Position numbers and translations under genes: made by a program. The notes beneath the pieces were generated by a model. It made no database searches. It saw nothing but the letters and a program-made list of their open reading frames with translations, and was not told the DNA's origin. From positions 1 through 20,051 of the forward strand of contig DFFO01000068.1 of NCBI GenBank assembly GCA_002369255.1: 20,051 nucleotides of DNA. The letters are read 5' to 3'. The stretch is from Lachnospiraceae bacterium UBA3774 (lineage in GTDB: Bacteria; Bacillota; Clostridia; Lachnospirales; Lachnospiraceae). The number at the start of each line of letters is the position of its first letter. Positions within the stretch are counted from its first letter, which is position 1. Below, one piece after another: positions 8,182 to 15,271 of the stretch.

Positions 8182-9522
8182 ATTAAGGGCAAGAATAGAA
8201 TAAAAAATCAAAGCGTGGCGTCCTTTAGGATCATTGTAACGGGATTTGCCGTTCTGATCCTTGCGGGCGCCTGTCTGCTTATGCTGCCTTTTTCCTCTGC
8301 GGACGGAAACGTAACGCCTTTTTCCGACGCCTTATTTACATCCGTATCGGCGTCCTGCGTAACGGGACTTGTCGTAAAAGATACGGCGACGCATTGGTCG
8401 TTGTTTGGACAGTTTGTCATTCTCATACTCATTCAGATCGGCGGCATGGGAGTTATCACGATAGGTCTTACCATTTTAAAGGCCACCGGCAGAAAGATCA
8501 GTCTCAGACAAAAGTCCATGATGCAAAATACTGTTTCGGCCCCATCACTCGGAGGAATAATGCATCTTACGGGCTTTATCATCAAAACGTCGCTTATAAT
8601 CGAAGCCGCCGGCGCGGTGCTTTTGGCTTTTTATTTTTGCGGTGAATTCGGTTTTTTTAAAGGGATCTGGTATTCGGTATTTCATTCGGTATCGGCTTTT
8701 TGTAACGCCGGCTTTGATCTTATGGGCGTCAAAGGCGGTTTTTCATCGCTTACGTCACTTTCCGATATAACGCTTGTAAATGTTGTGATTATGCTTCTGA
8801 TAATTATCGGCGGCATAGGTTTTCTTACTTGGAATGACATAAAGACCTACGGCATAAAGATCAGAAAGTACTCTCTTCAGAGCAGGATCATTTTGTTTGT
8901 ATCGGCGTTTTTGATAATCGTTCCCGCTGTTATCTTTTTCTTCGGAGAATTTTCGGGGCTTGCTTTAAAGCAAAGGCTGCTCGGATCGCTGTTTCAGTCT
9001 GTAACCACGCGAACTGCAGGCTTTAATACGGTGGATCTTACTTCTATGACTGAGCCGGGAAAGCTTATCATGATCGTTCTTATGCTTGTGGGCGGATCGC
9101 CCGGATCTACAGCCGGCGGAATGAAGACTACCACGCTCGCGGTGCTTGTGCTTGCGGCGGCAGCGGTTTTCGGCCGCAGACGCGACGTTACCGGCATGAA
9201 AAGAAGGATATCCGACAGCGTAGTCAGAAATGCGGGCGCGGTGCTTTTCGTATATCTGTTTCTGTTTTCCGTGGCGGCGCTTGCGATCAGCCGGATCGAG
9301 CATTTGCCGCTTCTGGACTGCATGTTTGAAACGGGTTCGGCCATAGGAACCGTAGGCCTTACGCTTGGTATTACCACGTCGCTTTCACTTTTATCGAGAA
9401 TAATACTCATGTTTTTGATGTTTTTCGGCAGAGTCGGAGCGCTGACGCTTATTTATGCGGCAGTGCCTTCGGAAGACGAGGACGGAGCAAAACTGCCTCT
9501 CGAGAATATAAACGTAGGATAG
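8182..9522 (+). CDS. ktrB: KtrB/TrkH-family potassium channel subunit
   Basis: This membrane subunit of a Ktr-type K+ uptake system is gated by a cytosolic ring of the KtrA protein encoded next. Four selectivity-filter loops with the central glycine are visible. Counted from GTG 8215 they are SCVTGL (G51), FCNAGF (G166), RTAGF (G269) and GTVGL (G381). The gating loop GGSPGSTAGG (293-302) lies in the third repeat. From GTG 8215 the protein is 435 residues. Family members usually carry a short basic leader before the first helix, and the codons upstream of GTG encode one (KGKNRIKNQS). Together with the GAGG site at 8169 this suggests a start at ATT 8182 or ATC 8179. GTG 8215 has no visible ribosome binding site. 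Only 21 bases lie between aspS and this start, so cotranscription is likely. Confidence 0.85.
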   Translation: MKGKNRIKNQSVASFRIIVTGFAVLILAGACLLMLPFSSADGNVTPFSDALFTSVSASCVTGLVVKDTATHWSLFGQFVILILIQIGGMGVITIGLTILKATGRKISLRQKSMMQNTVSAPSLGGIMHLTGFIIKTSLIIEAAGAVLLAFYFCGEFGFFKGIWYSVFHSVSAFCNAGFDLMGVKGGFSSLTSLSDITLVNVVIMLLIIIGGIGFLTWNDIKTYGIKIRKYSLQSRIILFVSAFLIIVPAVIFFFGEFSGLALKQRLLGSLFQSVTTRTAGFNTVDLTSMTEPGKLIMIVLMLVGGSPGSTAGGMKTTTLAVLVLAAAAVFGRRRDVTGMKRRISDSVVRNAGAVLFVYLFLFSVAALAISRIEHLPLLDCMFETGSAIGTVGLTLGITTSLSLLSRIILMFLMFFGRVGALTLIYAAVPSEDEDGAKLPLENINVG

Positions 9523-9530
9523 GAGATAAA

Positions 9531-10175
9531 ATGATTTCAGTATTGATTATCGGAGCGGGACAATTCGGATCGCATATAGCAAAACGCATGACTGAACTTG
9601 AATGCGAGGTCATGGTCGTTGATAAAAGCGAAGACAAGATAAACAAGATACTTCCTTTTGTTACGGACGCGAGGATCGGAGACGGAACTAACGAAGAGTT
9701 TATCAGATCTCTTGACGTAAGAGGCTTTGACGTCTGCGTGGTTTCCATAGGCGACAATTTTCAGTCATCACTCGAAACCACCTCGATCCTTAAGGAGGCC
9801 GGAGCAAAAACCGTCGTTTCAAGGGCTGTAAATGATATCCAGCGCAAATTCCTGCTTCGCAACGGCGCGGATGAAGTGGTCTATCCCGAAAAAGAGGCGG
9901 CATACCGCACCGCAACCAAATATGCTTCCGACGTCATTATGGACTTTATCAGTTTTAATGACGATTATTCCATATTTGAACTTAGAGTGCCTGAAAAGTG
10001 GCACGAAAAGACGCTTTCACAGCTCGACGTCAGAAAAAAACACAATATCAATATAATAGCTCTAAAACGCGATGAACGCGTGATCGTACCGTCTCCGGAT
10101 CTCAGACTTGATATGGGAGATACCGTCTTTGCCATCGGCGAGCTTGATGAAATAAAGAAGTGTTTTAAGATTTGA
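9531..10175 (+). CDS. ktrA: KtrA-type potassium uptake regulator (single RCK unit)
   Basis: This cytosolic NAD(H)/ATP-binding protein forms an octameric ring that gates KtrB. The 214 residues hold one RCK_N domain with the dinucleotide motif GAGQFG (8-13) and D31 at the end of the second strand. A C-terminal RCK_C (TrkA_C) domain follows from about residue 145, where ligands such as cyclic di-AMP bind in several Bacillota KtrA proteins; that regulation is known for the family and not visible here. TAGGAG at 9520-9525 overlaps the ktrB stop and serves ATG 9531, giving an 8-base gap typical of a translationally linked ktrBA pair. Confidence 0.93.
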   Translation: MISVLIIGAGQFGSHIAKRMTELECEVMVVDKSEDKINKILPFVTDARIGDGTNEEFIRSLDVRGFDVCVVSIGDNFQSSLETTSILKEAGAKTVVSRAVNDIQRKFLLRNGADEVVYPEKEAAYRTATKYASDVIMDFISFNDDYSIFELRVPEKWHEKTLSQLDVRKKHNINIIALKRDERVIVPSPDLRLDMGDTVFAIGELDEIKKCFKI

Positions 10176-10222
10176 TAAAATATGATAGAATCGTACGGCA
10201 ATATAAATATACGGAGTAAGAT

Positions 10223-11581
10223 ATGCATATAGTAATAATCGGAGCCGGAAAGGTCGGATCGCAGATCGCGTCACAGCTTGTCCTTGAAGGACATGATATA
10301 GTCGTTATCGACAACGACATGAAGGTGTTGTCGGGAATAGGCAGCAGCGAGGATATCCTCTGCATCGAGGGGGACGCCGTAAGCCGTCCGACGCTTCTTG
10401 AGGCTGAGGTAAACGAAGCCGACGTAGTTATCACATGTACAAACAGTGATGAGATAAATATGCTTTCATGCCTTCTGGTAAAAAAGCTCGGTGCAAAAAG
10501 AACCATCGCGAGAGTAAGAAATCCTGAATATTACGATCAGATCACTTATATAAAGGACGATTTGGGACTTTCATTGTCGATTAATCCAGAAATGTCGGCG
10601 GCAAATGCTATAAGCCGCGTTCTTTTGTTCCCCGCCGCAAACAACGTCGAAACGTTTTCTCACGGCAAGGTGGAGCTGGTGGAATTTTCTCTGGAAAAAG
10701 GAAATCCGCTGATAGGAAAATCTCTTATAGAAATCAGTCATGCTTATAACGCAAAGGTACTTATGTGCGCCGTTTCAAGAGGTGAACAAACATTTATTCC
10801 CGGCGGCTCTGATATTCTTTGCGAAGGCGATAAGATTTTTATTGCCGCCGATCATACGCAGATGATCGCGTTTTTCAAAAAAATAGAAGCATTCCGTTCA
10901 GGAGTCAGGACTGTCATTATAGTAGGCGGCGGCAGGATAGCATATTATCTTGCAAAACGACTTTTGTCGCACGGTATGACGGTTAAGATCATAGAAAGCT
11001 CAGGCGAGAGATGCAACGAGCTTGCCGAACTTTTGCCCTCTGCGATAATCATCAATGCCGACGGAACGAACGAAAATATCCTCGGCGAAGAAGGTATCAA
11101 TCAGACCGACGCATTTGTTGCCCTTACCGGAATGGACGAAGTCAATATTATTTTGTCCATATATGCGGAAAGAAAAGGAGTGGACAAAGTCGTAACGAAG
11201 GTGAGCCAGCTCTCCTCTGGTGAAATGATAGGCAATCTCGGACTTGAGTCGGTGTTTTCTCCAAAGGCAGTTACCGCAAATCAGATCATTCAGTATATAA
11301 GAGCCCTGGCTGCGTCTTCCGAGATTAATACCATTGAAAGCCTTTGCCGTCTTGCAGGAGACCGCATAGAAGCGCTTGAGTTTTTGGTAAACGACGGCAC
11401 ACAATACGTAGGAGTACCATTAAAAGAACTGCACGTAAAAAAGAATTTCCTCGTAGCTGTTATTATAAGAGGCAAAAAAGTTATTATTCCCGGCGGTAAT
11501 GATACGATTGAAGTCGGAGACAGCGTTATCATAGTTACCGCCGACAAACGGGTTCAAAGCCTTGACGACGTCTTCGAATAA
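10223..11581 (+). CDS. trkA: TrkA potassium uptake regulator (tandem RCK)
   Basis: This is the NAD(H)-binding regulatory subunit of a Trk-type K+ uptake system. The 452-residue protein is the double form, with two tandem RCK_N-RCK_C units, and works as a tetramer on a TrkH dimer. The first dinucleotide motif is GAGKVG (residues 7-12) with an acidic D30 after VVI. The second is GGGRIA (235-240), where the third glycine of the usual GxGxxG is replaced by alanine, as often happens in the second half. Each unit ends in an RCK_C domain with the pattern IPGG-x-D (IPGGSDIL and IPGGNDTI). A CGGAG site at 10211-10215 precedes ATG 10223. trkH follows 18 bases after the stop. Confidence 0.94.
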   Translation: MHIVIIGAGKVGSQIASQLVLEGHDIVVIDNDMKVLSGIGSSEDILCIEGDAVSRPTLLEAEVNEADVVITCTNSDEINMLSCLLVKKLGAKRTIARVRNPEYYDQITYIKDDLGLSLSINPEMSAANAISRVLLFPAANNVETFSHGKVELVEFSLEKGNPLIGKSLIEISHAYNAKVLMCAVSRGEQTFIPGGSDILCEGDKIFIAADHTQMIAFFKKIEAFRSGVRTVIIVGGGRIAYYLAKRLLSHGMTVKIIESSGERCNELAELLPSAIIINADGTNENILGEEGINQTDAFVALTGMDEVNIILSIYAERKGVDKVVTKVSQLSSGEMIGNLGLESVFSPKAVTANQIIQYIRALAASSEINTIESLCRLAGDRIEALEFLVNDGTQYVGVPLKELHVKKNFLVAVIIRGKKVIIPGGNDTIEVGDSVIIVTADKRVQSLDDVFE

Positions 11582-11599
11582 TTATCCGCGGAGTATTGC

Positions 11600-13060
11600 A
11601 TGAATCGTAAAATGATATTGAATACGCTCAGAAAAATGCTTTTTTTTGAAGGCTTTTTCCTGATCGTGCCGATGATAGTTTCCATGATATACAATGAAAG
11701 CTGGTGGCCGTTTGCCGTAACTGCCGCCGGGCTTTTTGTGATAGGCGGTATCGGCAATTTCAAAACAGACTCCTTTGATCAGACTATTTATTCAAAAGAC
11801 GGATTTTTTATCGTTGGTCTTGTATGGATACTCTGGTCTGTTTTCGGAGCGCTGCCTTTTGTTATCAGCGGCAGCATACCCAATTTCTTTGATGCGTTTT
11901 TTGAAACGGTTTCTGGCTTTACCACTACGGGATCAAGCATTCTGACAAACATTGAATCGCTTCCGAAGGGCATGTTGTTTTGGCGCAGCTTTACCCACTG
12001 GGTAGGGGGCATGGGAGTGCTCGTTTTTGTAAGCGCCATCATTCCTCTTGCTCGCGGAAGATCTATGTTTATTCTGAAAGCCGAAATGCCGGGGCCTTCT
12101 GCGGACAAACTTGTTCCCAAAACAAAAGATACTGCGCAGATACTGTATCTGATCTATTTTGTACTTACAACTCTTCAGATCGCGCTGCTCATCATAGGCG
12201 ATATGCCGGTCTATGACGCGTTTGTTACTGCTTTTGGGACGGCCGGAACAGGCGGTTTTTCCGTAAAAAACGCCGGTATCGGAGCATATAATAATCCTTT
12301 TGCCGAAATCGTTATCACGGTATTTATGATCCTTTTTGCGGTAAATTTCAACGTTTACTTTTTCATTCTTATGCGCAAGTTCAAAAACGCGCTCCGCAAT
12401 GAAGAATTGTGGCTGTATCTTTCTATAATATTTGTTTCCATAGTTACTATCACCTTAAATATAATGACTATGTCGGAATATGCGGGAAATGCTTCCGACG
12501 CCATAAGAGATTCATCATTCCAGGTAGCTTCTGTTATCAGCTCGACCGGTTTTTCTACGGCGGACTTTTCTATGTGGCCGCAGCTGTCTCAAAGCGTTTT
12601 GCTGATACTGATGTTTATAGGAGCCTGCGCGGGTTCTACCGGAGGCGGCATGAAAGTTGTCAGACTTTTGCTCCTTGGAAAGATCATAAAGCGTGACATG
12701 AGAAAAATCGTTCATCCGAGGACTGTAAAGAAAATACGCATGAACAATGCGGCAGTGGAAGAGGACATGATCTCCGGCGTTAAGACGTATTTGCTGATAT
12801 ATTTTGTGATAGTATTCGGGTCTTTTATCATCCTGTCATTTGAAGGAAAAGATATACTGACTACGTTTACATCAGTTGTAACTACCTTTAATAACATAGG
12901 CCCGGGACTTGGGACCGAGGTTGGACCGGCCGGAAATTTCGCTTCCTGGTCCGCATTTTCAAAAATCATTCTTTCGTTTGATATGCTTCTTGGACGGCTT
13001 GAGATATATCCGATACTCATTCTTCTCATGCCCTCGCTGTGGAAGAAAAGGTCGTTGTAA
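11600..13060 (+). CDS. trkH: TrkH potassium uptake channel subunit
   Basis: This is the K+-translocating membrane subunit paired with TrkA. The 486 residues match full TrkH length, longer than the KtrB protein upstream because of the extra N-terminal helices. The four filter loops are recognisable: FTTTGSS (G111), GTGGFS (G218), SSTGFST (G317) and NNIGPG (G434). The gating loop GACAGSTGGGMK (341-352) matches the family. GGAG at 11589-11592 serves ATG 11600. It is the last gene of the likely hisS-aspS-ktrBA-trkAH run. After the stop there is only a weak ACTG/CAGT hairpin (13064-13077) before a T-rich stretch, so termination there is uncertain. Confidence 0.94.
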   Translation: MNRKMILNTLRKMLFFEGFFLIVPMIVSMIYNESWWPFAVTAAGLFVIGGIGNFKTDSFDQTIYSKDGFFIVGLVWILWSVFGALPFVISGSIPNFFDAFFETVSGFTTTGSSILTNIESLPKGMLFWRSFTHWVGGMGVLVFVSAIIPLARGRSMFILKAEMPGPSADKLVPKTKDTAQILYLIYFVLTTLQIALLIIGDMPVYDAFVTAFGTAGTGGFSVKNAGIGAYNNPFAEIVITVFMILFAVNFNVYFFILMRKFKNALRNEELWLYLSIIFVSIVTITLNIMTMSEYAGNASDAIRDSSFQVASVISSTGFSTADFSMWPQLSQSVLLILMFIGACAGSTGGGMKVVRLLLLGKIIKRDMRKIVHPRTVKKIRMNNAAVEEDMISGVKTYLLIYFVIVFGSFIILSFEGKDILTTFTSVVTTFNNIGPGLGTEVGPAGNFASWSAFSKIILSFDMLLGRLEIYPILILLMPSLWKKRSL

Positions 13061-13099
13061 TAAACTGAAAAAACAGTATGATTTTTGTTAAAAAACCGC

Positions 13100-13128
13100 T
13101 TGCATTTATGGTTTAAGCGTGCTATTAT
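13100..13128 (+). promoter_or_regulatory. Promoter of tRNA-Leu
   Basis: TTGCAT at 13100-13105 and TATTAT at 13123-13128 are separated by 17 bases. Transcription would start around 13135, just ahead of the tRNA 5' end at 13141, as expected for a dedicated tRNA promoter. Confidence 0.75.
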
Positions 13129-13140
13129 ACATAGGCGTTT

Positions 13141-13223
13141 GCGGAAGTGCTGGAATTGGCAGACAGGCATGACTAAGGATCATGTGTACAAAGTACGTGA
13201 GGGTTCAAGTCCCTTCTTCCGCA
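13141..13223 (+). tRNA. tRNA-Leu, anticodon AAG
   Basis: The cloverleaf closes fully. The acceptor is 13141-13147 with 13216-13222 and discriminator A at 13223. The D stem is CTG 13150-13152 with CAG 13164-13166. The anticodon stem is CATGA 13168-13172 with TCATG 13180-13184, around loop CTAAGGA. A long class II variable arm uses GTAC 13186-13189 with GTAC 13193-13196. The T stem is 13199-13203 with 13211-13215, around TTCAAGT. Bases 34-36 are A13175 A13176 G13177, so the anticodon is AAG, reading CUU, and CUC as well if A34 becomes inosine. G37 follows, as usual in leucine tRNAs. The 3' CCA is not encoded and must be added after transcription. A34 outside tRNA-Arg(ACG) is unusual in bacteria. 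Confidence 0.95.
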
Positions 13224-13233
13224 GTCGAAGGTA

Positions 13234-13268
13234 AAAATCCTGCTGATAGATATCGGCAGGATTTTTTA
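13234..13268 (+). terminator. Rho-independent terminator of tRNA-Leu
   Basis: AAAATCCTGC (13234-13243) pairs with GCAGGATTTT (13256-13265), with a 12-base loop and a T run through 13267. It starts 11 bases after the tRNA. Confidence 0.88.
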
Positions 13269-13287
13269 GTATATGAGGAGGTAAAAA

Positions 13288-13492
13288 ATGATTATCAAAG
13301 CTGTTAAATTCAGAAAAAAGCGAGAAAATATGTGACGGCGTATATTTTATAAAAGCAAAAGGCCACACCTTCGGAAACAGCATTGTGATAGCGGAAAACG
13401 ATGGGCTGTATTATATGCTTCACGGCGATATCACTTATGTTGACGAGGCTTTGTATGAAAACAAGCTTAAGGATAAATTCAATAAAGCATAA
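13288..13492 (+). pseudogene. Frameshifted fragment of a metallo-beta-lactamase-fold (lactonase-like) gene
   Basis: A strong ribosome binding site (GAGGAGGT, 13275-13282) precedes ATG 13288, but this frame reads only 15 codons (MIIKAVKFRKKRENM) and stops at 13333-13335. In the +1 frame from about 13322 the sequence continues as KICDGVYFIKAKGHT, then FGNSIVIAENDGLYYMLHGD, then ITYVDEALYENKL, ending at TAA 13490-13492. The GHT-x-GN and HGD-x-x-Y spacing matches the middle of metallo-beta-lactamase-fold hydrolases such as N-acyl-homoserine lactonases. Removing one A from the A6 run at 13314-13319 would join the two frames. Even then the product would be only about 67 residues, without the N-terminal HxHxDH zinc site and the C-terminal part of the usual ~250 residues. 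This suggests internal deletion as well as frameshift. The family call is from motif recognition only. Confidence 0.6.
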
Positions 13493-13511
13493 ACAAAATG
13501 GTGTCAAAATT

Positions 13512-13543
13512 ACCTCTTTGCCGGCAAGGCTGAGAGGTTTTTT
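13512..13543 (+). terminator. Rho-independent terminator after the lactonase-like remnant
   Basis: ACCTCT (13512-13517) pairs with AGAGGT (13533-13538), with additional A/T pairing outside, followed by six T. The loop contains the perfect palindrome TTGCCGGCAA (13518-13527). A terminator here, 19 bases after the remnant's stop, suggests it was once a separately transcribed gene. Confidence 0.75.
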
Positions 13544-13585
13544 ATTAAAAAAACAATTTTTTATATATACAAGATTATTAATTTA

Positions 13586-13594
13586 TGTTATAAT
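13586..13594 (+). promoter_or_regulatory. Extended -10 promoter for the dockerin-bearing hydrolase
   Basis: TGTTATAAT at 13586-13594 is a perfect extended -10 element (TGnTATAAT). I see no good -35 at the right distance; the upstream region is a run of A/T. Transcription would start near 13601, about 29 bases before ATG 13630. Confidence 0.65.
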
Positions 13595-13629
13595 TTTGTA
13601 ACAATTTCGTAGTATTTTCTGAGGATCTA

Positions 13630-15270
13630 ATGGATAAGTTTTTTAAAATCAACATCTTAAAGACTGTATTTGCATGTTTCGTCTGCTCTGCAGCCGTCAT
13701 GCTTTTTCCCGGTGTTATTCTTGCACAGGAAACAGCAGATGGCGTCATTTCAGGCGAAATTGATATGTCTGAAAATGTCTGCGAGATAAAGGCTTATAGT
13801 GAGCAGACAAAAGACGATCCGGATAAAGACAATGAGACCGGATTAACAGACGCTGAAGATCCGGGGCTCACAGCCGCAGAATCTGATCTTACGCCGGAAG
13901 ATATCATAAATGATAATACCGAAACTGCAGATACTGCGTCTGATAGCGCACCTGCTTCACCGGGTACGATTACATTTATTACCCCTGATGAAATAGAAGA
14001 GGGGACGCAGGCCGGATCTGCTGCAAGCTGCGATCTTAACGGAGACGGTATTGTAAATGAGGAGGACGCCAGAATCCTTCTTATGCACATATACTTCCCG
14101 AAAAAATACAAGCTGGGTTCCGGAATAGATTGTGACTTAAACGCCGACGGCGTTGTAGATGACGGCGACGTGGCGGTTATCATGCTGTTTATGAACGATT
14201 CATCCGCAAGCTTTCAGGAAGCCGAAAGGGTTTTGAATATCCTGAACAACTCCGAGAGCGTTTATATAAGCAATTGCGGAAAAGACGAAAACGGTAAATA
14301 CAGCGGAGGAAAAGCCGGCGATCAGACCGGAGAGGAATGGAACGTCCGCAAATGGTACAGATACAGCAGCGGATGGAGTGTTGTCCTTAGGTACAATGGC
14401 GAAAGGAAAACGGAAGTCACAAAACTGATCGCTCAGTCCGCATATCTTGCCGCGCAAAATGACAATATCGGTTATGATCAAAACCAAAGAGACACGTTTT
14501 GGACTCAGCTTGCCGCAAGCAATTACAATCCCGCCTGTATTTACGTCCCTTGCGAAGCGGACTGTTCTTCGGGAGTTGCCGCGATTGTCAAAGCGGTAGG
14601 CTATATACTCGGTATAAGCGCGCTTAAAAACGTCAGCTCCGGGATGTATACCGGAAATGAAAAGTCCGTTCTTGCCGCAGCAGGTTTTGAGATACTTTAT
14701 TCATCGGATTATCTGACTTCGCCGGATTATCTTAATATGGGAGATATTTTGCTCAGCGAGGGTCATCATACGTGTATAGTGCTTACTGACGGAAAAAACA
14801 GCCATCAGACGGTGCAAATCGTCCGTGTGAATATAAAGAAAGGCTCAAAAAACGACACGGTCACAGAGCTTCAGCTCGCGCTTAACGATCTTGGATATAC
14901 GGATTCTGAAGGCAAAAAACTCAGCGCCGACGGAAGCTTTGGCGCAAAAACAGAAGAGGTTCTTATTGCGTTCCAAAACGATTACGGTGTAAATGAGACC
15001 CGCGGCATATGTAATGCAAACGGTGCGACATGGGAAGTGATAGATGAGCTTCTTGCAGGCTGGAGCGTCCGGGTAATAAATCCAGACGGAGTCAACTGCC
15101 GCGAATCATACGATATTTCGTCCAAAAGAATTGCAAGCGCACCGGGAGGTACAGTGCTTACCGCGACCAGATCCGTAACAAAGACCGATACCGACGGCAT
15201 GGAAAGGACATGGGTCTATATTCCGTCTCTTGGCGGATGGATCAGCGCTCTCAATCTGAAAAAGCTTTAA
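13630..15270 (+). CDS. Secreted dockerin-containing peptidoglycan hydrolase-like protein
   Basis: This exported 546-residue modular protein starts with a signal peptide of about 32 residues (KINILK, hydrophobic core, cleavage likely after ILA). An acidic Asp/Glu/Thr-rich linker follows (about 33-130). A dockerin-like pair of calcium-binding repeats, CDLNGDGIVNEEDA and CDLNADGVVDDGDV, spans about 134-189. Residues about 205-395 resemble NlpC/P60 or CHAP-type endolysin peptidases, with the candidate nucleophile C312 in DCSSG and a histidine in SEGHHT (379/380) after the GD pair. A peptidoglycan-binding domain of the PG_binding_1 type follows (about 400-475, with LQLALNDLGY and DGSFG), then an SH3-like domain (about 478-546). 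The likely role is cutting cell-wall peptides while tethered through a cohesin. Substrate and partner are unknown, and no cohesin gene is in the window. GAGGA at 13621-13625 supports ATG 13630. Confidence 0.82.
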   Translation: MDKFFKINILKTVFACFVCSAAVMLFPGVILAQETADGVISGEIDMSENVCEIKAYSEQTKDDPDKDNETGLTDAEDPGLTAAESDLTPEDIINDNTETADTASDSAPASPGTITFITPDEIEEGTQAGSAASCDLNGDGIVNEEDARILLMHIYFPKKYKLGSGIDCDLNADGVVDDGDVAVIMLFMNDSSASFQEAERVLNILNNSESVYISNCGKDENGKYSGGKAGDQTGEEWNVRKWYRYSSGWSVVLRYNGERKTEVTKLIAQSAYLAAQNDNIGYDQNQRDTFWTQLAASNYNPACIYVPCEADCSSGVAAIVKAVGYILGISALKNVSSGMYTGNEKSVLAAAGFEILYSSDYLTSPDYLNMGDILLSEGHHTCIVLTDGKNSHQTVQIVRVNIKKGSKNDTVTELQLALNDLGYTDSEGKKLSADGSFGAKTEEVLIAFQNDYGVNETRGICNANGATWEVIDELLAGWSVRVINPDGVNCRESYDISSKRIASAPGGTVLTATRSVTKTDTDGMERTWVYIPSLGGWISALNLKKL

Positions 15271-15271
15271 T

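Noticed and set aside
7615..8211. Long antisense open frame opposite the end of aspS (198 codons), and similar ones opposite ntpA/ntpB and trkH
   Set aside because: They lie entirely or mostly opposite well-supported genes, have no recognisable domain and no good ribosome binding site. They are shadows of codon bias on the coding strand.
10158..10191. Possible promoter ahead of trkA (TATGAT or TAGAAT as -10)
   Set aside because: No acceptable -35 lies at 16-18 bases from either hexamer. The stretch is just A/T-rich spacer, so it is not listed as a feature.
13093..13119. Crossing complementarity (AAACC with GGTTT, GCTT with AAGC) within the tRNA promoter spacer
   Set aside because: The pairs interleave instead of nesting, the segments are four or five bases long, and the position is explained by the promoter. 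Chance is the simplest reading.
13312..13352. A_AAA_AAG slippery heptamer in exact phase with the 15-codon frame at 13288, suggesting programmed -1 frameshifting
   Set aside because: The -1 frame closes at TAA 13350-13352 after about ten codons and does not contain the lactonase-like segment, which needs +1. No supporting hairpin was seen. A simple extra A in the run explains the data better.
13401..13601. Open frame of 66 codons (beginning MGCIICFTAIS) downstream of tRNA-Leu
   Set aside because: It overlaps the lactonase-like remnant in another frame and runs through a terminator and promoter region. It has no ribosome binding site and no family resemblance.
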